A stretch of DNA of 64,000 bases from Alcanivorax sp. 1008 (lineage in GTDB: Bacteria > Pseudomonadota > Gammaproteobacteria > Pseudomonadales > Alcanivoracaceae), in assembly GCF_020667895.1 (NCBI RefSeq), contig NZ_JAFMPS010000006.1, positions 1 to 64,000 on the forward strand, read 5' to 3'. A program made the translations under genes and the position numbers. Below, in pieces: positions 1-9,035 of the stretch (position 1 is its first letter; each line of letters opens with the position of its first letter). Below the pieces are notes generated by a model. That model saw only the letters and a list, made by a program, of their open reading frames with translations. It ran no database searches and was not told the DNA's origin.

Positions 1-50
1 TTATTGGTGATGGCAACTGGGTGTCGCTGGCGGAGCGTGGCTGGCTCTAG
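1..50 (+). CDS. radC: RadC family protein, C-terminal end only
   Basis: The last 15 codons of a gene that enters from the left edge, read in the frame beginning at base 3 and ending with TAG at 48-50. The tail reads IGDGNWVSLAERGWL, which matches the conserved C-terminus of RadC (JAB/MPN-fold protein, historically called a DNA repair protein). RadC directly upstream of rpmB-rpmG is the usual order in gammaproteobacteria, which supports the call. Nothing can be said about the rest of the protein. Confidence 0.8.
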   Translation, partial: IGDGNWVSLAERGWL

Positions 51-128
51 ATCCTGCCTGGTTAAGCCCTGAGTGGCCCGGCAAAGGCCGGGTGCCGCCG
101 GTCATATTGGGCATTTGGCCATTGTTGC

Positions 129-157
129 TTGTGTGCCTGATGCCCTTCTGGTATAAA
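129..157 (+). promoter_or_regulatory. Probable sigma70 promoter of rpmB-rpmG
   Basis: TTGTGT (129-134) and TATAAA (152-157) are separated by 17 bases and lie about 50 bases before the rpmB start. This is a good sigma70 spacing and a strong -10 box. The preceding 51-128 stretch contains a short CCCGGC/GCCGGG hairpin without a T-run. Confidence 0.6.
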
Positions 158-209
158 ACGCGCCTTTTCCGGGGGCGTCTCCCCCGTTGATTGATGTCGG
201 AGCAAGACA

Positions 210-446
210 ATGTCCAGAGTTTGCCAAGTTACCGGGAAGCGCCCCATCACGGGCAACCATGTTTCTCACTCGAATATTAAGACCAAGCGTCGTTTCGAGC
301 CGAATTTGCACCATCACCGTTTCTGGGTTGAGTCCGAGAAGCGTTTTGTGCGTCTGCGTGTCTCGTCAAAGGGCATGCGGATTATCGACAAGCTGGGTAT
401 TGATGCGGTGTTGGCCGACATCCGCGCCCGTGGCATCAAGGCCTGA
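210..446 (+). CDS. rpmB: 50S ribosomal protein L28
   Basis: The 78-residue protein is the standard length for bacterial L28. It begins [12 protein letters not shown], the family signature, followed by the basic [15 protein letters not shown] segment that contacts 23S rRNA. A GGAGC ribosome-binding site lies just before the ATG. It is 12 bases upstream of rpmG and almost certainly cotranscribed with it, as in most gammaproteobacteria. The role is structural in the large ribosomal subunit. Confidence 0.98.
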   Translation: MSRVCQVTGKRPITGNHVSHSNIKTKRRFEPNLHHHRFWVESEKRFVRLRVSSKGMRIIDKLGIDAVLADIRARGIKA

Positions 447-458
447 GGAGAGTAAGTC

Positions 459-629
459 ATGGCAAAGAGCGGCGCTCGCGAAAAGATCAAGCTGGTTTCT
501 AGCGGTGGTACTGGCCACTTCTACACCACCACCAAGAACAAGCGTAACCACCCGGAAAAGCTTGAAATGAACAAGTTCGATCCGGTGCTGCGCAAGTATG
601 TTCCGTACAAGGAAGGCAAGATCAAGTAA
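459..629 (+). CDS. rpmG: 50S ribosomal protein L33
   Basis: A 56-codon gene beginning [15 protein letters not shown] and containing the L33 motif [14 protein letters not shown]. It lacks the paired CxxC zinc ribbon, so it is the zinc-independent form. A GGAGAG ribosome-binding site precedes the ATG, and the gene follows rpmB after 12 bases. A strong hairpin terminator lies 26 bases after the stop, closing the rpmB-rpmG operon. Confidence 0.97.
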   Translation: MAKSGAREKIKLVSSGGTGHFYTTTKNKRNHPEKLEMNKFDPVLRKYVPYKEGKIK

Positions 630-654
630 GCACTTGCTGAAACAATCCGGCCTC

Positions 655-687
655 ACGAAAAAGCCCGGCAATGCCGGGCTTTTTCGT
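655..687. terminator. Bidirectional terminator between rpmG and the desaturase
   Basis: A perfect inverted repeat, GAAAAAGCCCGGC and GCCGGGCTTTTTC around AAT. It has an A-tract on one side and a T-tract on the other, so it can terminate both rpmG (plus) and the convergent desaturase gene (minus). Confidence 0.9.
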
Positions 688-722
688 GTTTGCGATAATC
701 CTGCCGCCCGATGGCAACGGCA

Positions 723-1907
723 CTAAGCCGTTGCTGGTTGTAAGGTGTAGGACTTCAGCTGCGCGGAGAACTCCTGCAAGGCGCGAATGCCGGAAGCTTC
801 TGCCTCACGGCACCATTCACACAGGGCCTCGACCATTTCCTGAGAGTTGGCGCTGGTGCGAGACCATATGGCCTGTAAGCGCAGGCGATGCTGGTAAATA
901 GCTGCCAGTGTCTCATTTTCCGAAACCAGCTTGCTCAGGTTCTCCCGGCCGCGCTCGGAAATCAGACTCTCCTCGCGGTGGAGCAGGGCGCCGGCACGCC
1001 GTAGAAATGCGCTGGTGGCTTCAGAGGCACGGGCTTTTTCCTCGCGAAAGACCGGCGCAATCACTTCACGGCGGTAGCGAGCCATGACTTGAAAGCGGTT
1101 TTGCATCAGGGCGCGAAGGGTATCGATATCGATGCTTGCCTTGTCCTCGGCGAATACCGGCCGCGGCGGCACCTTGTTGACCTTGGCAAGCCTCAGGGTC
1201 TCGAACAGGCGAATCCAGGCCCAGCCCATGTCGAACTCGAAACGGCGTACCGACAATTTAGCGGAGTTAGGATAGGTGTGGTGATTGTTATGCAGCTCTT
1301 CGCCACCAATGAGGATGCCCCACGGGACAATATTGCGTGACGCATCGCGGCATTCAAAGTTGCGATAACCCCAGTAGTGACCAATTCCATTGATTACCCC
1401 GGCAGCAAACAGCGGGATCCAAATCATCTGGATAGCCCAGATGGTAATGCCAATAGCGCCAAAACAGATCAGGTTAATAGCGCCCATCAGAGCAATGCCC
1501 AGATTGGGAAAGCGGCTATACAGATTGCGCTCAATCCAGTCGTCCGGTGTGCCGGCGCCGAATCGGTCCAGGGTTTCCTGATTACGTGCTTCCGCCTGAT
1601 ATAGCTCGGCGCCTTCACACAGCACCTTGCTGATGTCATATATTACCGGGCTATGTGGGTCATTTTCAGTTTCACAAAATGCGTGATGTTTACGGTGAAT
1701 CGAAGTCCACTGCTTGGTGTTGGTGGCGGTGGTAAGCCAGAGCCAGAAGCGAAAGAAATGGGCCAGTGCCGGATGCAGGTCGAGGGCCCGGTGGGCAGAG
1801 TGACGGTGCAGATACACGGTGACGCTGACGATGGTTATATGGGTCAGGACAAGGGTGATTAACACCACCTGCCAAGCGGAGGGAGAAAACAGGCCATTAA
1901 GACTCAT
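723..1907 (-). CDS. Acyl-CoA delta-9 fatty acid desaturase (DesB-like)
   Basis: A 394-residue integral-membrane di-iron desaturase that would introduce a cis double bond into acyl-CoA chains to make monounsaturated fatty acids. The three histidine boxes are visible: HRHSAHR near residue 34, HRKHH near 71 and GEELHNNHH near 208. Hydrophobic segments lie before and between them. The C-terminal third (from about 250) is a soluble, charged, helical extension. The length equals the Pseudomonas aeruginosa DesB type (394 residues), known from that family. It is convergent with rpmB-rpmG and divergent from mutM. No DesT-type regulator is adjacent. Confidence 0.9.
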   Translation of the reverse strand: MSLNGLFSPSAWQVVLITLVLTHITIVSVTVYLHRHSAHRALDLHPALAHFFRFWLWLTTATNTKQWTSIHRKHHAFCETENDPHSPVIYDISKVLCEGAELYQAEARNQETLDRFGAGTPDDWIERNLYSRFPNLGIALMGAINLICFGAIGITIWAIQMIWIPLFAAGVINGIGHYWGYRNFECRDASRNIVPWGILIGGEELHNNHHTYPNSAKLSVRRFEFDMGWAWIRLFETLRLAKVNKVPPRPVFAEDKASIDIDTLRALMQNRFQVMARYRREVIAPVFREEKARASEATSAFLRRAGALLHREESLISERGRENLSKLVSENETLAAIYQHRLRLQAIWSRTSANSQEMVEALCEWCREAEASGIRALQEFSAQLKSYTLQPATA

Positions 1908-2047
1908 GGGATTCCACTGCGGGTTTATAATCGTGAATGATGCATATCAGAACACAGATTGTTGGCGAAGTTGCGCCTGACATACAAGGCCGATGGTGCC
2001 AGTTTTACAGAGTCGCCCGCATTGGCCCTGCTGCCCGGATATCAAGT

Positions 2048-2857
2048 ATGCCCGAACTACCTGAAGTGGAAACCACATGCCGTGGCATTGCCCCCTACCT
2101 TAGGGGGGTGAAGATTCTTAGTGTGCGGGTACGTCAGCCGCAGCTGCGTTGGCCGGTACCAGCTGAGGTCATGGGGCTGCGCGATATGCCGGTGGTGGGA
2201 GTGCGGCGGCGGGCCAAATTCGTGTTGATCGATCTGGCCCAGGGCCAGTTGCTGATCCATTTGGGAATGTCTGGCAGTCTGCGCGTGCTGCCGGTGGGCA
2301 CGCCGGCAGGCAAGCATGACCATGTGGATGTGCTGCTCGATAGCGGCCAGCTGCTGCGTCTCAATGATCCGCGCCGTTTTGGTGCGGTGCTTTGGAGCGA
2401 GCAGATCGATGGTCATCCGTTGCTGGGGCATCTGGGGCCTGAGCCGCTGCAAGCGGGATTCGATGGTCAGTGGCTGGCGGCACGCGCTGCGGGCCGCAAG
2501 CAGTCGGTGAAGACCTTTATTATGGACAACCGCACAGTAGTCGGCGTTGGCAACATCTATGCTCAGGAGAGTCTTTTCCTGGCCGGCATCCACCCTTCGC
2601 GGCAGGCCGGCCGCATTAGCAGGGAGCGTTATATCAGACTGGCGGAGGCTATTCGTACCGTACTGGGGCGGGCAATCGAGGCGGGCGGCACCACCCTCAG
2701 GGATTTTAGCCGGGTAGATGGTCAGCCTGGCTATTTCGCTCAGGACCTGTCGGTTTATGGTCGAGCCGGCCAGAGTTGTCTCATTTGTGGGACGATTTTG
2801 AAGGGGGCTCGCCACGGCCAGCGCACCACGTGCTATTGCCCGCAATGTCAGCGCTGA
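2048..2857 (+). CDS. mutM: Formamidopyrimidine-DNA glycosylase (Fpg/MutM)
   Basis: A bifunctional base-excision repair enzyme that removes 8-oxoguanine and formamidopyrimidines and cleaves abasic sites. The start is set by MPELPEVET, because proline 2 is the Schiff-base nucleophile and glutamate 3 the general acid. The open frame extends 37 codons further upstream but that part is not conserved. At 269 residues it has the usual length. The C-terminal zinc finger CxxC...CxxC spans the last 26 residues (CLIC and CPQC). Its neighbourhood with coaD a few genes on is common in this group. Confidence 0.96.
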   Translation: MPELPEVETTCRGIAPYLRGVKILSVRVRQPQLRWPVPAEVMGLRDMPVVGVRRRAKFVLIDLAQGQLLIHLGMSGSLRVLPVGTPAGKHDHVDVLLDSGQLLRLNDPRRFGAVLWSEQIDGHPLLGHLGPEPLQAGFDGQWLAARAAGRKQSVKTFIMDNRTVVGVGNIYAQESLFLAGIHPSRQAGRISRERYIRLAEAIRTVLGRAIEAGGTTLRDFSRVDGQPGYFAQDLSVYGRAGQSCLICGTILKGARHGQRTTCYCPQCQR

Positions 2858-2975
2858 TGGGTTGCCGCGATGGAATCAAAGGTGTAGATTGTAAGCAATT
2901 GCCGGTTTATTAAGAACTTAGAAGCCATAATGGCAGCGTTACATTAACTATAACAAGCAATTAGAGGGTTCCATC

Positions 2976-3329
2976 ATGCTGCGAGCAAAGCGCCCATTTC
3001 TGGCCTCGTTCCTCGCCTTTAGTATCTTGTTCGCAGGCGTGGTGCCAGTGGCGCACGCATTTGACCCGGACAGCGATCGTCCGGGTGAGTTTGCGATGAT
3101 TGCAGATACATTCTTGGCCCGTCCGGCTCTGGCGACTATTTCCCTGATCGGTTTGGGGATATTCACGCTGGCGCTGCCTGCATCGATCCTCGGCGACAAC
3201 GTTGATGAGTCAGCGGAGAAGCTGGTTAAAGCGCCTGCGAGATCTACTTTTCTGCGCTGCCTGGGTTGCACTCCAGCGCAACACGATTTTCTGCAGAGCG
3301 AAAGAGCAACGGATAAAGCGAACCGCTGA
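2976..3329 (+). CDS. Small exported or membrane protein of unknown function
   Basis: A 117-residue protein with an N-terminal signal peptide (residues 1-28, ending AHA), then FDPDSDRPGEFAMIADTFLA. One hydrophobic helix follows at about 45-70, and then a conserved-looking NVDESAEKLVKAPARSTFLR stretch. Similar small proteins occur in Pseudomonas as hypothetical or mis-named transporter proteins; I do not know their function. A GAGGG ribosome-binding site lies before the ATG. It precedes an outer-membrane barrel gene by 64 bases on the same strand, so an envelope role and cotranscription are likely. Confidence 0.75.
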   Translation: MLRAKRPFLASFLAFSILFAGVVPVAHAFDPDSDRPGEFAMIADTFLARPALATISLIGLGIFTLALPASILGDNVDESAEKLVKAPARSTFLRCLGCTPAQHDFLQSERATDKANR

Positions 3330-3393
3330 TGCCAGCCCGGCACAACGTGCCGCAGTCTGCCAGCAGCGCAAGAATTTCTGACGGAGAAGAAAA

Positions 3394-3930
3394 ATGAAAA
3401 GAGGTTTTATCGGCCTGTTTGCTGGCGTGATAGCGAGCCTTGGAGTTGTGGCGCACGCGGGTGAAAGCAATGCCTATATTGGCGTCAACTATATGATTAT
3501 CGAGCAGGATAGTCGTTTCGTTCCGGGAGATACTATTGATACCGGCGAGACAGTTGTTCGCTTCGGTGGCGAAATCAATGAGTACTTCTCTTCCGAATTG
3601 CGCGTTGGCATGACCACTGCCTCCGTTAAAGATGGTGCTGCGGAGCTGAAGAATCTGTATTCCATTGGTGGCCTGCTGCGGGTGCGTAAAGAGTACGGCT
3701 CGCTGACACCTTATCTTGGACTGGGTTATATGTGGACCCGAGAAGAGCTGTCCGGGGCAGGTCCACTTTCCGGTGAGGCGACTGTTGCTGATGTGGCGGC
3801 AGCGGTTGGCGTGGATATTTCTTTGGGTGAAAACCTGGGACTGAATCTTGAGTATTTTGCACTGACCATGAAGCCAATAAGTGATATCAACCGGACGGGC
3901 CCATCAGCGGGCGTGTTCTGGCGTTTCTGA
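3394..3930 (+). CDS. Outer-membrane beta-barrel protein
   Basis: A 178-residue protein with a signal peptide (MKRGFIGLFAGVIASLGVVA, cleaved near AHA-G). After it come alternating short amphipathic beta strands such as AYIGVNYMIIEQ, LRVGMTTASV and YLGLGYMWT, and a C-terminal aromatic residue (FWRF), the BAM recognition signature. It fits the OmpX/OmpA-like eight-stranded barrel family (PF13505 type). A GGAGAAG ribosome-binding site is present. The next gene, a large lipoprotein, starts 58 bases later on the same strand. Confidence 0.8.
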   Translation: MKRGFIGLFAGVIASLGVVAHAGESNAYIGVNYMIIEQDSRFVPGDTIDTGETVVRFGGEINEYFSSELRVGMTTASVKDGAAELKNLYSIGGLLRVRKEYGSLTPYLGLGYMWTREELSGAGPLSGEATVADVAAAVGVDISLGENLGLNLEYFALTMKPISDINRTGPSAGVFWRF

Positions 3931-3988
3931 TTGAACAGATTTGGCAGCCAGGGTGACCGTGCTGCAGAGCGATTGTCGGGGAAAAGCG

Positions 3989-6544
3989 ATGAATAAGTAT
4001 AAAAGTCTGGTAATGATTGTTCTGGCATCTCTGGGGCTATCAGCCTGTGGAGGTTCCTCTTCCGGCGACGGTCTGGTGCTCGGCTCGCCGGGCGTTGAAG
4101 TGGTCGGTCTCGAAGCGGGTCAGTCGGTTAGCGTGATCCTTTCGCAGAGTGGCACGGATTATGAAACTCTTGGCTTTACCACTAACACCACGCAGCGCTT
4201 TACCCAGCGTGTTTCCAATGCGGCCCTTCATACGGTACGACTAGGCACGGCTACCGGTGCCACTTGCCGTTTTGGTTCATCCACGCAATCGGCGTCCAGT
4301 GATCCGAAATTCGTCCACCTGCTGTCCTGCGGAACAGCGGTGCCACCGGTTGATCCGGGTGACCCGACTGATCCCACCGATCCCTCGGCTATTCAGCTGA
4401 CGGGGACCCTGCTTGATGCAGGTGGCGTGCCTGTTGGCTCCACGGATCGTCCGATCCGTGCTGACCGTGCTGGCATTTTTTCTGTGACGGTTACTGATTC
4501 AGGTGTCCCGGTTGCTAATCGTGTGGTTAATTTCTCTGTAACCCTGGGCTTGTTGGTGCCAAGTAGTGGCACCGCACTTACCGACGCCAATGGCGTTGCC
4601 CGAGTGACGTTGCAGGCAGGAGAGGCGTCTGGTGCCGGTGGTATTGAGGCCAGTTATGAAGGTGCTACTTTCACCAGCTATTACCAGATCGATGCAGGTG
4701 ATGGCGGCGGCACTCCAGAAGAGCCACCGGTAACGGAGACCCTGCTGTTCGGTAATGGCAGTGGAGTAGGGTTTACCGAGGGTGAGCTCGCTGTTTCTGC
4801 AACTTCCACCGGTGTCGGCTCTAGCGTTTCGGTTCAGGCTTCAATTGTGGTTGATCCGGGCAATGCCCTGTGGACTGGTGGCATCGCGCAGGTTAATTTT
4901 TCTTCGGACTGCGTCGACAGTGGCTTCGCCCAGATTGATTCACCAAGAACAGCAGTCGGCGGCAATGTAAGCACCACCTATGAGCCAGCCACTAACTGTA
5001 CCTCCGATGTTATTCGGGCCACCGTCACTTTGGGCGGCGAGGCGCAGGCTGCCGTATCTCCGCAGATCACTGTCGCTCAGTCTCCGAGTAGTTCGATTTC
5101 CTTCCTTGAGGCTGACCCAACCGTGATTGGTTTGAAGGGGGCTGCTCAGGCTGGCGTGCCGGAGGAGTCGGTGATGACCTTCCTGGTTCGCAACCAGAAT
5201 GGTGAGCCGGTGGGCAGCGGCGTTTCGGTAGAGTTTGAAGTCACCGCCGGTGCTGGTGGCTTTGATATTACTTCTGGCCTGATTGGTTCAACAAATGCGA
5301 ATGGTGAAGCGCGCGTTACAGTAACTAGCGGTACTGTGCCGACTATTGGCAGCGTTCGTGCTCGCGTAGTGGGGTCCAATCCAGAGATTCTTGGTACGGG
5401 CTCGGTTTCCGTTCAGGTTGGTTTGCCTGAGCAGGAACGTTTCTCTATCGCTACGGAGTTCCTTAACCCCGGGGTTGGCAACCGCGTGGCCCAGGAAGTA
5501 CCTGTGGTAATTTCCCTGCAGGATCGTATGGGGCAGTTGGTAGCTGATGGCACGTTGGTTAACTTCACCACCGAGCTGGGTGGTATTACCCCAAGCTGCG
5601 AAACTATTGACGGTGTCTGTAATGTGACCTGGACTAGCCCGGGTATTACGGTGAATAAATACGATGCCACTCGTGCTGCACGTGCATGTGGGGCTCCAGA
5701 GTTTTTCTCTGGTACTGCGCTGGACCGCATCAAGAATGGCCTGGTGGCAGACATGCCATGTGGTGTACACGATCGTTTTGGGCGCACCACTATTACCGCC
5801 TGGACAGTCGGTGAAGAGAGCTTTGATGACGCGGTTAACCGCAACAACGTCTTCGATTTGACAGAAGAGTGGCGGGCACTCCCCGAGGCTTTCCGCGACG
5901 ACAATGAAACCGGCGTTCGTACCAGCGCACCACAGTCTGCGGCTAACGACTTCATGGATTTTGACGAAGATGGACAATACACCCCAGCGGGTACGCTGTT
6001 CCGGGGCCTGAGCTGTTCGGCAGCTGCCAAGGCGGCAGGTCACTGCGCGTCTTTGGCTAACGTGCGCACCTCGACCACCATGGCGTTGTCGACAGATGCC
6101 TCATATGCCTATGTGTTTCCAGTGGATACTGATTGGATCTGGGAAGATCGGGATGGTGGCGCACCGCAGAACTGGGGCCGTACGGTGATCGTTGGTGACA
6201 GCTCTGGAGCAGACCCGACTATCTTTGATTCCATTGCAGCGGACGGCCAGATCCAGAACATCACCGCTAACTCAGCTACTTTCAAAGTGGTGGTTGCTGA
6301 TGCTAACGGCAATGCTCCCATCAGCGATGGAGAGTCAACCACTTCGGTGCTGGCAACGGCGGTAAATGGTCAGGCAGACGTGTTTGGCGCTCAGTGTTCT
6401 GCTTTCAACAGCACTGAGCCGCTGGTCTGTTTCTTCACCATGATATTCCCGGCGGCCATTCCCTCCGGCACAGTGGAGGCTATTCAGGTGCGGGTGTCAT
6501 CAAGGGTTGAGACGGCAAGGGTATTTACCGTTACCAAGCCCTGA
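3989..6544 (+). CDS. Large Ig-like (Big_1-type) surface lipoprotein
   Basis: An 851-residue lipoprotein. The start MNKYKSLVMIVLASLGLSAC gives a lipobox with lipidated Cys20; the upstream 16 codons of the open frame are not signal-like. After a serine/glycine linker come repeated bacterial Ig-like units with the recurring TDANGVARVTLQAG pattern (near residue 220) and TNANGEARVTVTSG (near 435), separated by Gly/Pro/Asp-rich linkers. The C-terminal 250 residues are less repetitive and contain cysteine pairs. Such Big_1 proteins act as surface adhesins or invasin-like stalks; the partner is unknown. It closes the 2976-6544 envelope cluster and is followed by a terminator. Confidence 0.8.
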   Translation: MNKYKSLVMIVLASLGLSACGGSSSGDGLVLGSPGVEVVGLEAGQSVSVILSQSGTDYETLGFTTNTTQRFTQRVSNAALHTVRLGTATGATCRFGSSTQSASSDPKFVHLLSCGTAVPPVDPGDPTDPTDPSAIQLTGTLLDAGGVPVGSTDRPIRADRAGIFSVTVTDSGVPVANRVVNFSVTLGLLVPSSGTALTDANGVARVTLQAGEASGAGGIEASYEGATFTSYYQIDAGDGGGTPEEPPVTETLLFGNGSGVGFTEGELAVSATSTGVGSSVSVQASIVVDPGNALWTGGIAQVNFSSDCVDSGFAQIDSPRTAVGGNVSTTYEPATNCTSDVIRATVTLGGEAQAAVSPQITVAQSPSSSISFLEADPTVIGLKGAAQAGVPEESVMTFLVRNQNGEPVGSGVSVEFEVTAGAGGFDITSGLIGSTNANGEARVTVTSGTVPTIGSVRARVVGSNPEILGTGSVSVQVGLPEQERFSIATEFLNPGVGNRVAQEVPVVISLQDRMGQLVADGTLVNFTTELGGITPSCETIDGVCNVTWTSPGITVNKYDATRAARACGAPEFFSGTALDRIKNGLVADMPCGVHDRFGRTTITAWTVGEESFDDAVNRNNVFDLTEEWRALPEAFRDDNETGVRTSAPQSAANDFMDFDEDGQYTPAGTLFRGLSCSAAAKAAGHCASLANVRTSTTMALSTDASYAYVFPVDTDWIWEDRDGGAPQNWGRTVIVGDSSGADPTIFDSIAADGQIQNITANSATFKVVVADANGNAPISDGESTTSVLATAVNGQADVFGAQCSAFNSTEPLVCFFTMIFPAAIPSGTVEAIQVRVSSRVETARVFTVTKP

Positions 6545-6562
6545 TTAAAATAAGCTGTGATG

Positions 6563-6592
6563 AAAAGGCCCGCAAAATGCGGGCCTTTTTTT
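6563..6592. terminator. Terminator between Ig-like lipoprotein gene and ggt
   Basis: The hairpin AAGGCCCGC / GCGGGCCTT around AAAAT is followed by a run of T on the plus strand and preceded by AAAA. It probably terminates the envelope cluster and also serves the convergent ggt gene. Confidence 0.88.
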
Positions 6593-6598
6593 AGTCCT

Positions 6599-8287
6599 TC
6601 AATCCTTCCTTTCAGGCTTCCTTACCAAGGCCTCTCCTATTCCTCTGGGATCGGCTGCCGCCTGCAATGAAGCGGTTTTGCTATCCCACAAGATGGCCTG
6701 CATATTGCCGTAGCGTCGGCCGGTGGACTCCATCTGGTGGCCCCTTACCAACAATGATTTACCTGCCTCGGTGCCAACAAAGTCTGGCTCTCCCTGAACC
6801 ATGTCGGGCATATACTGGTGGTGGAAACGGGGTCTGGATACCCAGTCCTCAGCCGGCTTTCCCTGTAGCGCCTCAAGAGCTGCCAGCATCACCATGCTGA
6901 TAATACGGCTGCCTCCTGGCGTGCCGAGAATGGCAACTTTGCCGTCCCACTCGATAAAGGTCGGCGTCATGGAAGACAGAGGGCGCTTACCGGCGGCAAT
7001 GGAGTTGGCTTCGCCGCCGATTAATCCGTAGGCATTGGCGCTGCCGGGGTTGGCAGAAAAATCATCCATCTCATTATTCAGCAGCAGGCCAGTTTTCGGT
7101 ACCACGAAGCCTGAGCCAAACGGGAGGTTGATGCTCAGTGTGGCGGAGACCCGGTTACCCTGCTGGTCAATAATTGAAAAATGGCTGGTGTGATTGCCCT
7201 GCTCAACGGTGATCGGCTCGCCAAGGCTTGCCGACGGGGTAGCCTGATCGAGTTTAATGCTGGCGGCCAGAGCGGTTGCGTAGTCCTTGTCGAGCAGCCG
7301 GTTAATGGGCATGTCGACAAAGTCCGGGTCACCAAGGTGTAGCGCTCTGTCACGGTATGCACGACGCATACTTTCAACAGCAAGGTGTGGCAGCAAGGCT
7401 GGATCGGGCTGGCCGTTATTGAAGCGCTCGAGAATATTCAGGGCTTGAATCAGTACTACTCCGCCGGAGGAAGGCGGCGCAGCGCTGATGATTTTTGCGC
7501 CACGAAAAGTGCCGGTAACGGGTTCTCGTTCAACCACTTGATAGTTGGCCAGATCTTCCATCGACCAAAGGCCGCCATTATTGATCACCCCGTCCACAAG
7601 CTTTTGCGCCAACTCACCGCGATAGAAGCCGTCATGGCCTTGATCCGCAAGCAGCTCAAGGAGGCGGGCGAGTTCCGGTTGCACAATCAGGTGGCCAACC
7701 GGTGGCACCTCACCATTATTCAGAAAAATATGCCGCGCTTCCGGGGAACGGTTCAGTACATCGCGTCGATAATTTGCCATGCGCCGGTAGTGTTCTTCGA
7801 CCTGGAAGCCGTCTTTCGCCAGCCGGATGGCCGGTGCAAGTGTTACCGACAGGGGGAGTTTGCCGTAACCTGCAGCAAGGTGAGCCAGTGCAGCTGGCTG
7901 GCCGGGTATGCCGGCAGCGCTGGGGCCGTTGATTGCCCAATCCCGTACTACCGCACCGCGATTATCCAGATACATATCGCGGCTAGCTGCGCCAGGCGCT
8001 TTTTCCCGGCCATCGATCATCACATTGCGGCCGTTGGCAGCGTCGTGCAGTAGCCAGAAACCGCCGCCACCCATTCCTGAGCTATACGGCTCCACCACGG
8101 CCAGCGCTGCGCTGACCGCAATAGCGGCATCGAAGGCGTTGCCGCCCTGATCAAGAACTGCGAAGCCGGCCTCGGTCGCCAGAGGGTGTGCCGAGGAAAT
8201 TGCCGCCGCAGGCAGGCGGGCATGACCGGTGGCGGCGATGACAAACAGCAAAATAGCGGCAAACGGGCCGCGCAGGGTCCACTTCAT
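6599..8287 (-). CDS. ggt: Gamma-glutamyltransferase / glutathione hydrolase
   Basis: A 562-residue periplasmic Ntn-hydrolase that cleaves the gamma-glutamyl bond of glutathione and related peptides. The start chosen (MKWTLRGPFAAILL) gives a clean signal peptide and has a GGAGAA site upstream. The proenzyme self-cleaves before the catalytic Thr, seen here as Thr367 in HTSHFSIIDQQGNRVSAT, an exact match to the family signature. The PLSSMTPT loop follows near residue 455. It is monocistronic between a terminator and coaD, on the same strand as coaD. Confidence 0.95.
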   Translation of the reverse strand: MKWTLRGPFAAILLFVIAATGHARLPAAAISSAHPLATEAGFAVLDQGGNAFDAAIAVSAALAVVEPYSSGMGGGGFWLLHDAANGRNVMIDGREKAPGAASRDMYLDNRGAVVRDWAINGPSAAGIPGQPAALAHLAAGYGKLPLSVTLAPAIRLAKDGFQVEEHYRRMANYRRDVLNRSPEARHIFLNNGEVPPVGHLIVQPELARLLELLADQGHDGFYRGELAQKLVDGVINNGGLWSMEDLANYQVVEREPVTGTFRGAKIISAAPPSSGGVVLIQALNILERFNNGQPDPALLPHLAVESMRRAYRDRALHLGDPDFVDMPINRLLDKDYATALAASIKLDQATPSASLGEPITVEQGNHTSHFSIIDQQGNRVSATLSINLPFGSGFVVPKTGLLLNNEMDDFSANPGSANAYGLIGGEANSIAAGKRPLSSMTPTFIEWDGKVAILGTPGGSRIISMVMLAALEALQGKPAEDWVSRPRFHHQYMPDMVQGEPDFVGTEAGKSLLVRGHQMESTGRRYGNMQAILWDSKTASLQAAADPRGIGEALVRKPERKD

Positions 8288-8464
8288 GATGCTAGTTCTC
8301 CTTGCAGTGCCGTGATCCGCACCACGGCGGTACGGCCCGGCGTCATGGCCGGGCATCGTTATCGTAAGCAGGCCAATAATGGGGATGTTTGCTGCCGAGG
8401 TCTATCAGACGGAGGGGCGAGTGGGCGGCCTGGCAAATGTTCCAGAGCCGCCAACTAAGGGTGA

Positions 8465-8971
<507 letters not shown>

Positions 8972-9035
8972 TTAGCAGCGAAGCGGCAAGGATAGCGACT
9001 CGGGGCGACGACCGGAAGGGCGCCGCCCCGGATGG

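Noticed and set aside
1937-2047. Longer mutM start
   Set aside because: The catalytic proline must be residue 2, so the frame upstream of MPELPEVET is not used.
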